A DNA stretch of 6,841 bases from Chloroflexota bacterium (lineage in GTDB: Bacteria; Chloroflexota; Anaerolineae; Anaerolineales; Villigracilaceae): contig JAKANW010000156.1 in the NCBI GenBank assembly GCA_021823555.1, forward strand, positions 1 through 6,841. Reading direction: 5' to 3'. The translations under genes and the position numbers were made by a program. Under the pieces are notes generated by a model. The model saw nothing but the letters and a program-made list of their open reading frames with translations. It did not search any database and was not told the origin of the DNA. Positions 1 through 5,102 of the stretch are shown here, one piece after another. Positions within the stretch are counted from its first letter, which is position 1. Each line of letters opens with the position of its first letter.

Positions 1-217
1 GATTGGTGAAGCCTTCCACGGGCGGCTGGCCGATGTTCCACGCCAGGCCGTGCCCCCCTGCCAGGTTGCGGGCATAGCGCATGGACACCATGGCGTCATC
101 CACGAGGGTGAAATAAGGAGTGCCTTTTACATCGAAGGCGGTACGCGCAATGAAAAGCGCATAAAAGGCCGCCGCGAGCAGAAGCAGGATAATGAGTGGT
201 TTGCGCGAGTTTCGCAT
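1..217 (-). CDS. GT-C type membrane glycosyltransferase, N-terminal fragment (partial)
   Basis: The reading frame starts at an ATG at 217 on the minus strand and runs off the window edge after 72 codons, so only the N-terminus is visible. Residues 1-7 are basic, residues 8-24 form a hydrophobic helix (signal anchor or first membrane span), and a periplasm-facing stretch follows. Its pattern is DDAMVSMRYARNLAGGHG (residues 40-57), then a WN and an EGFTN. The Asp-Asp pair followed by a YARNL...GHGL..W..G...EG.TN pattern is what I know from the first extracytoplasmic loop of polytopic GT-C glycosyltransferases (arabinofuranosyl- and mannosyltransferase-like), which use lipid-linked sugar donors. 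Family membership is recalled, and donor and acceptor are unknown. The start lies 9 bases after the DinB gene, so the two are probably co-transcribed. No strong Shine-Dalgarno sequence is visible. Confidence 0.75.
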   Translation of the reverse strand, partial: MRNSRKPLIILLLLAAAFYALFIARTAFDVKGTPYFTLVDDAMVSMRYARNLAGGHGLAWNIGQPPVEGFTN

Positions 218-226
218 GCGCCGATT

Positions 227-760
227 TTACTTTAAGTGGGGTAAATATTTCTCATACAGGCTCGCCATGTGATGAGCCACGTGCCCGGCCAGCATGTAGA
301 TCAACGCCCGTGCGCTGACGGTGGTGCTGCTGGCCATGCCGGTGCGCAGGGCGGCCGGCTCAGGCATATTCCTGATGGCGAGGATATTGGCGCGGCGCAG
401 GAATGCGAATTCCTGGATCAGGTCTGTGAGCGCGTAGTTGTCAAATCCCGCTTCGCGGACGTAATCTTCCTGTTCAAACCCGGGCAGCGGCGTCCGGTCA
501 TTACGCGAGATGCGCAGCAGGCGGTAGGAGAAAACGCGCTCCACATCGTTCAGATGGCCAACGACTTCCTTGATAGACCATTCCTTCGGTCCGAACCGGA
601 AGCGGGCCTGCGAGTCGGATAAATGCCCAAGCGCGGACCCGATCTCGTCAATCTGGGCGGGGAGGAATTCCAATATGTTTTTGTCATGGGCGCGTTGGAT
701 GTAGTCGGAATAGAACGGGGCGTATTCATCGGGTGAGGGAGGTTGGATTAAAGTTATCAT
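227..760 (-). CDS. DinB-fold (DinB_2/YfiT-like) metal-binding protein
   Basis: A 177-residue protein with the all-helical four-helix-bundle pattern of the DinB/YfiT superfamily. The putative metal ligands are visible: His69 in the segment KEWSIKEVVGHLNDVER, and the C-terminal pair His160 and His164 in GHVAHHM, matching the usual one-plus-HxxxH triad. Members include thiol-dependent S-transferases and many uncharacterised proteins. The name comes from a damage-inducible Bacillus gene and does not imply DNA repair or a link to the polymerase also called DinB. The length is normal for the family. The ATG at 760 is preceded by AAGGA about ten bases upstream. It sits between a small membrane protein (86-base gap) and the glycosyltransferase (9-base gap). 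The family call is firm; the substrate is unknown. Confidence 0.85.
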   Translation of the reverse strand: MITLIQPPSPDEYAPFYSDYIQRAHDKNILEFLPAQIDEIGSALGHLSDSQARFRFGPKEWSIKEVVGHLNDVERVFSYRLLRISRNDRTPLPGFEQEDYVREAGFDNYALTDLIQEFAFLRRANILAIRNMPEPAALRTGMASSTTVSARALIYMLAGHVAHHMASLYEKYLPHLK

Positions 761-846
761 TCGGAAAGGTTCCTTTTTGTCAAATGTTGTACTCGAATAA
801 AGTTCGTATGCCTGAATGGAATTTGGATCTTTAATTTGGTGAGATT

Positions 847-1176
847 TTAAAAAGCCCGGATAAAGTATCTATAGATGCCGATGATGACAAGCATCAGTCC
901 GCTGAACATGACCAATGAATTCAGCGCCAGCCATGAGAGATCAGATCGAACCAGGGATATCCAGTGGCGGCCTTCGAGTTCAAAAAGAATAAGGTTCAGA
1001 AAGTTGGCGGCTGCACGCGCACAAATATAAAAACCAATGCAGACTGCGAGCAAACCATCCAATTCAGGGATGCCTGTGATGAGCGGCCAGATGCGAAATA
1101 TGATCCCGATGACACCTGCAAGTAAAACCAATCCCCACAGAATGCCGGCATTCCGTTCATTCGGGTGTTTTCGCAT
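847..1176 (-). CDS. Small three-helix membrane protein, function unknown
   Basis: A 109-residue protein that I do not recognise. A short polar N-terminus (MRKHPNERNA) is followed by three hydrophobic segments at about residues 11-34, 40-66 and 81-104. A charged loop (residues 66-80, ELEGRHWISLVRSDL) lies between the second and third. No catalytic motif or cysteine pair is visible. The pattern fits a small integral inner-membrane protein. It is the first gene of the minus-strand group leading to the DinB protein and the glycosyltransferase, separated from DinB by 86 bases, so it may be transcribed independently. A perfect TATAAT lies 24 bases upstream of the start codon, but no good -35 box is positioned with it. 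Confidence 0.65.
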   Translation of the reverse strand: MRKHPNERNAGILWGLVLLAGVIGIIFRIWPLITGIPELDGLLAVCIGFYICARAAANFLNLILFELEGRHWISLVRSDLSWLALNSLVMFSGLMLVIIGIYRYFIRAF

Positions 1177-1199
1177 TTTGCTTCTCTTGGCAGGCAGGT

Positions 1200-1205
1200 A
1201 TTATA
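1200..1205 (-). promoter_or_regulatory. Possible -10 box for the small membrane protein
   Basis: On the minus strand the bases 1205-1200 read TATAAT, a perfect sigma-70 -10 hexamer, 24 bases upstream of the ATG at 1176. The bases 16-18 positions further upstream do not resemble TTGACA. A TTGACA does exist but only four bases upstream of the hexamer, too close to act as its partner. This is therefore a weak call. Confidence 0.25.
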
Positions 1206-1272
1206 CTGCTGTCAATGGATCATTTCTGCCAATCAATCCCAGCCACTGTATAATGTTATCAGACATTAGACT

Positions 1273-1300
1273 TTGACAATACCGAAAACTTTAGGATGAT
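1273..1300 (+). promoter_or_regulatory. Possible sigma-70 promoter ahead of the YdeI remnant and BMC operon
   Basis: A perfect TTGACA (1273-1278) is followed after 16 bases by GATGAT (1295-1300), which matches four of six positions of TATAAT. Transcription would begin near 1306-1308, almost at the ATG at 1309, giving a leaderless or near-leaderless message. It is the only promoter-like pair I see between the divergent gene pair and the operon. Only 53 bases separate the end of the YdeI frame from rpiB, and they show no clear promoter. The operon may therefore be read from here. Confidence 0.3.
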
Positions 1301-1308
1301 TACAGGCT

Positions 1309-1518
1309 ATGGAAAAATCAAGTGACGTGCCCGTCATGCTTTTTGAGAAACAAAAGGATTGGACTGATTGGTTGGAGGAGCAGAACGGCCAGTCAACAGG
1401 TGTATGGTTGAAACTGGCGAAAAAAGGATCAAGAGTTCAGTCCATTACCTATGACGAAGCGCTCGAATCAGCCCTGTGTTTGCGTAAAGGTTCCACCTCT
1501 GCCCATCCCGCCACTTGA
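1309..1518 (+). pseudogene. Truncated YdeI/OmpD-associated family protein (remnant)
   Basis: The first 57 residues match the N-terminal pattern of the YdeI family as I know it: a W..WL segment (residues 18-22), then GVWLKLAKKGS (31-41), then ITYDEALESALC (46-57). Full-length members are roughly 190 residues and continue after ALC with a YGWIDG-type motif. Here the frame instead gives LRKGSTSAHPAT and stops at 1518. No continuation of the family sequence is found in the other two plus frames before rpiB, so this is not a simple frameshift. A neighbouring frame stays open from about 1478 to a TGA at 1553-1555 with a proline-rich sequence (KVPPLPIPPLDAW) that I do not recognise. I infer that the 3' two thirds of the gene were lost at a junction near 1478-1482, just ahead of the microcompartment operon. 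A short expressed peptide cannot be excluded. Confidence 0.6.
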
Positions 1519-1571
1519 CGCATGGATTGAACCGGAAGATAATCAGCTTTCCTGATCTCAAGTAGAGAGCC

Positions 1572-2156
1572 ATGACCAGCAACCTCGACGAAGTAGAAAT
1601 CCACCGAATTGTTCAGCGCGTGCTCCAACGGACGTTGGGAGGGGCTTCCGTCGGCGAAGAGGCCCCGGTCGCTCCTGTGCCTGCCCGCGTCGAGGCGAAA
1701 GGCCAGCGGGTGGTCGCCATCGGCGCAGACCACGGCGGCTTTGAGTTGAAGGAAATCCTCAAGGCAGATTTGGTCGCCCTGGGTTTCAGCGCACAGGACG
1801 TGGGCACGAACAGCAAGGAAGCCGTGGATTATCCCGACTTTGCCCATGCGGTGGCAAAGCTGGTGGGATCAGGGCAAGCCTGGCGCGGCATCGTCATTGA
1901 CGGGGCCGGGATCGGAAGCTGTATTGTTGCTAACAAGGTCCCCGGTGTGCGGGCGGGCATGGCGTATGATTATTCCTCCGCGGTCAACAGTCGGGAGCAC
2001 AACGATACCAACGTGTTGACCCTGGGCGCGGGCCTGATCGGCGTGAACCTGGCCAAGCAGATCGTCAAGACCTGGCTGACAACCGAGTTTGGCGGCGGCC
2101 GGCACGCGCCGCGCGTGGACAAGATCAGGTCCATTGAAAAGCAATATTTGAAGTAA
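1572..2156 (+). CDS. rpiB: RpiB-type sugar-phosphate isomerase with BMC encapsulation peptide
   Basis: A 194-residue protein. Residues 5-23 ([19 protein letters not shown]) form a likely amphipathic helix, and residues 24-44 are a Gly/Ala/Pro linker. This is the standard layout of an N-terminal encapsulation peptide that targets an enzyme to a microcompartment. From about residue 45 the RpiB/LacAB fold follows: [10 protein letters not shown] (51-60), DYPDF (87-91), [20 protein letters not shown] (109-128), HNDTNVL (143-149) and the phosphate-binding [10 protein letters not shown] (175-184). The family interconverts ribose 5-phosphate and ribulose 5-phosphate. The catalytic Cys66 of the E. coli enzyme aligns with Asp110 here, while Cys117 lies seven residues on, so the exact substrate is uncertain. 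The ATG at 1572 is the first possible start because an in-frame TAG lies at 1563-1565. It is the first gene of the operon, 11 bases before deoC. Confidence 0.93.
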   Translation: MTSNLDEVEIHRIVQRVLQRTLGGASVGEEAPVAPVPARVEAKGQRVVAIGADHGGFELKEILKADLVALGFSAQDVGTNSKEAVDYPDFAHAVAKLVGSGQAWRGIVIDGAGIGSCIVANKVPGVRAGMAYDYSSAVNSREHNDTNVLTLGAGLIGVNLAKQIVKTWLTTEFGGGRHAPRVDKIRSIEKQYLK

Positions 2157-2167
2157 AAAGGTGTTTC

Positions 2168-3097
2168 ATGAATCCAGATCCAAAAATGGTTGAACAGCTG
2201 GTCGAGATCATCACGCATGAAGTGCTGGCTGCGATGATAGAAGAAAAGGAACGCGCCAGTCAACCCGAAGCCAGCCAGTGCAAGTACGATTGTGCGGACC
2301 AGCTTTGTGTCCGCACCTGTTTTGACCGCACAGGCAGCGTCGTCAGCGCCGGAGCAGAAAGGTTATCCTCGACCCTGGGTGTCATCCCCCAGGACCTGAA
2401 CCTGGCGAAGATCATTGACCATACCCTGCTCAAGCCCGACGCCACCCAGCAGGAGATCGCCCAGCTTTGTTTTGAAGCCCGCAAATATGGCTTTGCCTCC
2501 GTGTGCGTCAACCCCACCTGGGTGAGCCTGTGCTCGCAATTGCTGCAAGGGTCGCCGGTCAAAGTTTGTACGGTGATCGGTTTCCCGCTGGGCGCTACGG
2601 CTCATGAAGTCAAAGCTTTCGAGACGCAGAAAGCCATCGAGCAGGGCGCGACCGAGATTGATATGGTGATCAATATCGGCGCCTTGAAAGCCCGCGACCT
2701 GGAACTGGTTGCCAGGGATATTCGCGGCGTGGTCAATACCGCGCACCCGCGCGGCGCGCTCGTCAAGGTCATCCTTGAAACTGTGCTGCTGACCGACGAG
2801 GAAAAGACCATCGCCTGCCTGCTTGCGAGAGAAGCTGGGGCTGACTTTGTCAAGACCTCCACCGGTTTCGCGGGAGGCGGAGCAACGGTCAACGATGTGG
2901 CGCTTATGCGGCGCGCGGTCGGCCCGGAGATGGGCGTGAAAGCCTCCGGCGGAGTCCGAACGTATGAAGATGCCGAGAACATGATCAAAGCCGGGGCCAC
3001 GCGCATCGGCGCCAGCGCCGGGGTGAAGATCATCCAGGGGCCCAGCAAACAGCCGTCGGCGGGGAAAGAAGCGGCCCCGTCAGCCAAATCCTATTAG
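2168..3097 (+). CDS. deoC: Deoxyribose-phosphate aldolase (DERA) with N-terminal encapsulation peptide and Cys motif
   Basis: A 309-residue class I aldolase that would cleave 2-deoxyribose 5-phosphate to acetaldehyde and glyceraldehyde 3-phosphate. Typical DERA is about 220-260 residues; the excess is N-terminal. Residues 6-27 ([22 protein letters not shown]) form a likely amphipathic targeting helix. Residues 38-51 hold four cysteines spaced C-x3-C-x4-C-x3-C (Cys38, 42, 47, 51). The catalytic domain begins near residue 78 with [15 protein letters not shown]. The active-site residues are present: Asp165 in EIDMVIN, the Schiff-base Lys200 in VKVILET, and the proton-relay Lys229 in FVKTSTG. The phosphate-binding GGVRTYEDA and GATRIGAS motifs follow (residues 261-284), then a short Pro/Ala/Ser tail. 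AAAAGG precedes the ATG by seven bases. Its place between rpiB and a vertex gene marks it as microcompartment cargo. Confidence 0.95.
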   Translation: MNPDPKMVEQLVEIITHEVLAAMIEEKERASQPEASQCKYDCADQLCVRTCFDRTGSVVSAGAERLSSTLGVIPQDLNLAKIIDHTLLKPDATQQEIAQLCFEARKYGFASVCVNPTWVSLCSQLLQGSPVKVCTVIGFPLGATAHEVKAFETQKAIEQGATEIDMVINIGALKARDLELVARDIRGVVNTAHPRGALVKVILETVLLTDEEKTIACLLAREAGADFVKTSTGFAGGGATVNDVALMRRAVGPEMGVKASGGVRTYEDAENMIKAGATRIGASAGVKIIQGPSKQPSAGKEAAPSAKSY

Positions 3098-3100
3098 GAG
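3096..3100 (+). promoter_or_regulatory. Ribosome binding site overlapping the deoC stop
   Basis: AGGAG at 3096-3100 shares its first two bases with the TAG stop of deoC (3095-3097) and lies six bases before the ATG at 3107. It is the best Shine-Dalgarno sequence in the operon and supports both that start and translational coupling between the aldolase and the first vertex protein. Confidence 0.7.
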
Positions 3101-3106
3101 CCAATC

Positions 3107-3397
3107 ATGTTGATCGCAAAGGTCATCGGCACCACCGTATCCACCATCAAGGACGAGAAACTGGTTGGCCGCAAATTGCTTATTCTGCGCCAGACCGACG
3201 AGACGGGCAATCCGTTCGGCAAGCCATACGTAGCTGTGGACACTGTGGACGCCGGCATCGGCGACCTGGTGCTGACGGCGGCCGGTTCGTCGGCCCGCCA
3301 GACCAACGTCACCAAGGATACGCCGGTGGATGCCGTCATCATGTCCATCATCGATTCTCTGGAAGTGGATGGGCAGGTTGTCTTCCGCAAGTCGTGA
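3107..3397 (+). CDS. BMC-P vertex protein 1 (EutN/CcmL family)
   Basis: A 96-residue protein with the complete EutN/CcmL (Pfam BMC vertex) pattern. It has the first strand MLIAKVIGTTVST, the second strand KLLILRQ (23-29), the YVAVDTVDAGIGDLVL core (41-56), the GSSAR turn (60-64) and the closing DAVIMSIID (75-83). Such proteins form pentamers that cap the vertices of icosahedral microcompartment shells. Of the three paralogues here this one is closest to the family consensus. The start is set by the AGGAG six bases upstream. It lies 9 bases after deoC and 9 bases before the next gene. No hexameric or trimeric shell protein is encoded in the window. Confidence 0.95.
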   Translation: MLIAKVIGTTVSTIKDEKLVGRKLLILRQTDETGNPFGKPYVAVDTVDAGIGDLVLTAAGSSARQTNVTKDTPVDAVIMSIIDSLEVDGQVVFRKS

Positions 3398-3406
3398 GCA
3401 TTGACA

Positions 3407-3799
3407 ATGACCAAGAAGTTTTATACCGAGAAGGATATCGAAGACCTGGTGAGGAGCGGGGCCAAATCGCTGCGGGTGGACCAGGATGTGGCGCTGACCG
3501 AGTTGGCTTACGAAAAAGCCAAACGCCTGGGATTGAGTTTGCTGACAGACTTGCCAGATAACCCGCCCAGTGCGCCGGTGCGGCCTTATCTTTCGGATGC
3601 GCGAACCGCTCCTGCCGCCCCGAAGGCTGCCCCCGTTTCCCCGGCTTTTGCCGGCATCTCCCAGGGGACTCAACCCAAAGCGTCCGGCCTCGAGAACCGC
3701 ATCCGCGCCGCGGTAATTGCCCGCCTGGGAAACCAGGTGGAGGCGAAATTACTGGATACCATTATCCATCGTGTGCTCAAGGCCACGGGAATGAAATAA
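3407..3799 (+). CDS. BMC-operon protein of unknown function with two terminal domains and a Pro/Ala linker
   Basis: The protein is 130 residues from the ATG at 3407; a TTG two codons upstream (3401) is a weaker alternative. It has three visible parts. Residues 1-46 (TEKDIEDLVRSGAKSLRVD, then VALTELAYEKAKRLGLSLL) resemble a small N-terminal module I recall from some microcompartment-associated proteins such as EutT/EutQ relatives: a short helix, a strand, then a helix ending in an R.G.. turn. Residues 50-94 are a Pro/Ala/Ser linker, probably disordered. Residues 95-128 (LENRIRAAVIARLGNQ and KLLDTIIHRVLKATG) are one or two amphipathic helices of the encapsulation-peptide kind, here at the C-terminus. 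There is no catalytic motif and no cysteine. Lying between two vertex genes with gaps of 9 and 3 bases, it could be a cargo-to-shell linker. The function is inferred from layout only. Confidence 0.8.
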   Translation: MTKKFYTEKDIEDLVRSGAKSLRVDQDVALTELAYEKAKRLGLSLLTDLPDNPPSAPVRPYLSDARTAPAAPKAAPVSPAFAGISQGTQPKASGLENRIRAAVIARLGNQVEAKLLDTIIHRVLKATGMK

Positions 3800-3802
3800 G
3801 CC

Positions 3803-4123
3803 ATGCTGTTTGGCAGAGTGCGCGGCGCCGCCATTTGCACGATCAAATATACCGGCACGGAGGGGTTGAAGCTGCTGGTTGTCCAGCCGTTGAACAAGAA
3901 GATGGAACCGATCGGCGCGTTGCAGGTTGCGGCGGACGTGGTGCAGGCCGGGCCTGGCGACTTGTGTGTGATGGTGCGGTCGCGCGAAGCCTCGCTGGCC
4001 ATGCTAGACGTTAAGTTCGTGCCGATAGACCTGGCCCTGGTAGGAATCGTGGACGAACTGGTCGTCCAGCCGGATGGCAGTTATGATTTTACGCTGCGGC
4101 GTGGATTGAATCAATTCACATGA
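3803..4123 (+). CDS. BMC-P vertex protein 2, divergent (EutN/CcmL family)
   Basis: A 106-residue EutN/CcmL homologue that begins only three bases after the previous stop. The N-terminal strand MLFGRVRGAAICTIKY, the second strand LKLLVVQPL (22-30), QAGPGDLCV (48-56) and PIDLALVGIVDEL (74-86) align with the other two vertex proteins. It departs from them in several places. The DAGIGD core is QAGPGD. The G-(S/N)-(S/G)-A-R turn is replaced by SREASLAM (60-67). A charged tail (DFTLRRGLNQFT) extends the C-terminus by about ten residues. The altered turn may change the face that contacts hexamers or the pentamer pore. The family call is secure; whether it forms a homopentamer or mixes with the paralogues is unknown. 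Confidence 0.92.
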   Translation: MLFGRVRGAAICTIKYTGTEGLKLLVVQPLNKKMEPIGALQVAADVVQAGPGDLCVMVRSREASLAMLDVKFVPIDLALVGIVDELVVQPDGSYDFTLRRGLNQFT

Positions 4124-4133
4124 GTATGCAGAG

Positions 4134-4412
4134 ATGATGATTGGAAAAGTAGTCGGGACGGTAGTCACCACCATCAGCCATGCGCATTATAAGAGCCGCA
4201 GGCTGCTGGTCGTCCAGCCATTGACGCTGGAAGGTGACACGCCCGGGCTGGATGAGGATTTTATCGCCCTTGATAACACCCAGGCCGGGATCGGGGATAC
4301 AGTGCTGGTCAACCGCGAAGGCAACGGTGCACGCCAGGCGCTCAAGAACCCGGATGCCTGCGTCATTTCCGTGATCGTGGGGATTGTGGATTCGATCAGT
4401 ATGGAATATTGA
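4134..4412 (+). CDS. BMC-P vertex protein 3 (EutN/CcmL family)
   Basis: A 92-residue EutN/CcmL protein and the last gene of the operon. It has MMIGKVVGTVVTT, the second strand RRLLVVQPL (22-30), ALDNTQAGIGDTVLV (45-59), the GNGAR turn (63-67) and ACVISVIVGIVDSI (75-88). The RLLVVQPL strand is shared almost exactly with vertex protein 2, so these two may be the closer pair. There are adjacent ATG codons at 4134 and 4137. The first is chosen because it puts M-M-I-G-K-V in register with M-L-I-A-K-V and M-L-F-G-R-V of the paralogues. No strong Shine-Dalgarno sequence is visible. It ends 33 bases before the converging cupin gene, with no clear terminator between them. Confidence 0.94.
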   Translation: MMIGKVVGTVVTTISHAHYKSRRLLVVQPLTLEGDTPGLDEDFIALDNTQAGIGDTVLVNREGNGARQALKNPDACVISVIVGIVDSISMEY

Positions 4413-4445
4413 TGTTTGGGGCTGCTCGGGGAGTTTCGTGATTTA

Positions 4446-4799
4446 CTACACTACATTGAAATCATATTTTCCAATTCCCTGCACCAATAAATAAGAAACC
4501 TGGAATTCCTCAAGATTTTCCAGCCGGTGGATTCTGCCTTCTTTGATCTGACATCTTTGACCCGGTGCTAACCGAACCTCTTCGGCGGGGTTCCGAAGGC
4601 GCACCGAAATAGTTCCTGTGAGACAGAAAATGTCATCCGTTACCTGGGTGTGAAAATGCCATCCGGCGACTTCGCGCGGGTCGAGGGTCATGATCCTCAC
4701 GCGCAGATTATCTGTTTTCGCGATCACCTCAGATTCTTCCAAGGTACATCCTTTCGCGTTGATATCGTGCTTACTGCCTGCCAACAAAGACGCAAGCAC
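4446..4799 (-). CDS. Small single-domain cupin protein
   Basis: A conserved beta-barrel cupin. The metal-site pattern is present: GWHFH with His48 and His50, an acidic residue at Asp54/Asp55 where the motif usually has Glu, and His91 in GRIHRLEN in the second motif. The hydrophobic strands between them (DIFCLTGTISVRLRNP, and QVSYLLVQGIGKYDF near the end) fit the fold. Residue numbers count from the GTG at 4799, which lacks a ribosome binding site. A TTG at 4742 is a strong alternative start: AAAGGA lies six bases upstream, and the shorter 98-residue product begins where I expect such cupins to begin. The frame runs straight on from the zinc-ribbon gene upstream, separated by its TAG. The substrate is unknown. 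Confidence 0.83.
   Translation of the reverse strand: MLASLLAGSKHDINAKGCTLEESEVIAKTDNLRVRIMTLDPREVAGWHFHTQVTDDIFCLTGTISVRLRNPAEEVRLAPGQRCQIKEGRIHRLENLEEFQVSYLLVQGIGKYDFNVV
4749..4754 (-). promoter_or_regulatory. Ribosome binding site favouring a TTG start for the cupin
   Basis: On the minus strand AAAGGA occupies 4754-4749, six bases before a TTG at 4742 in the cupin frame. The longer GTG start at 4799 has no such site. An ATG overlapping this segment (4749-4747) is out of frame. Confidence 0.45.
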
Positions 4800-4826
4800 G
4801 AGGATGGACTGGTGCGAAATGCAAGC

Positions 4827-5072
4827 CTATCCAACCTTTTGCCAGTTATTCTTGTCCTCGACCAGGGACGCCAGTTTCGGTCTGCTTTGTTCGGTAACAT
4901 ACATTTCCACGTACCCACACTGGGCGCAGACGCAGGCATCCAGCAGGATGTTGATGCCTGTATTGTGAGCGATGCCTTCGAGATGCAGCATCCCTTCCCC
5001 GGCGCGGAAGGGCGAGCGCGTGCCGCGATAGATCTCGGTCGAATTGCATTTGGGGCAATGTCCGTTTTGCAT
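4827..5072 (-). CDS. Small zinc-ribbon protein
   Basis: The protein is 81 residues from the ATG at 5072. Two cysteine knuckles, CPKC (Cys6, Cys9) and CAQC (Cys49, Cys52), with an extra Cys47, form a probable zinc ribbon. Between them are a hydrophobic segment (INILLDACV) and a Gly/Arg-rich loop, and the tail (LASLVEDKNNWQKVG) is polar. The start is chosen for AAAGGAG at 5084-5078, five bases upstream. The frame stays open to 5204, but the extra part is low-complexity translation of a GC-rich inverted repeat. Such proteins are common as small, uncharacterised nucleic-acid or protein binders. The stop lies 27 or 84 bases before the cupin, depending on the cupin start, and both are probably co-transcribed. 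Confidence 0.8.
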   Translation of the reverse strand: MQNGHCPKCNSTEIYRGTRSPFRAGEGMLHLEGIAHNTGINILLDACVCAQCGYVEMYVTEQSRPKLASLVEDKNNWQKVG

Positions 5073-5102
5073 GGCTTCTCCTTTGCAGAACGTCCCGTAG
5101 GC

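Noticed and set aside
50..235. Plus-strand open frame of 61 codons at the left edge
   Set aside because: The minus strand encodes a convincing glycosyltransferase N-terminus with a membrane helix and a conserved Asp-Asp loop.
761..846. Palindromic AAAGGTTCCTTT segment near the DinB start as an operator or hairpin
   Set aside because: The arms are five bases with a two-base centre, too short for a hairpin and easily explained by the ribosome binding site it overlaps.
2602..3087. Minus-strand open frame of about 161 codons opposite deoC
   Set aside because: The opposite strand encodes a complete aldolase with all catalytic residues; the antisense product is Ser/Thr/Pro-rich with no motif.
3080..3673. 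Long minus-strand open frame (about 197 codons) opposite the first vertex gene and the unknown gene
   Set aside because: It is antisense to two well-supported genes; its translation is His/Gln/Arg-rich with no fold-like pattern, a shadow of GC-rich coding sequence.
4413..4445. Possible bidirectional terminator between the operon and the cupin gene
   Set aside because: Only a 3-base stem (CTC-GGG-GAG) is present, with no T-run at the right place on either strand.
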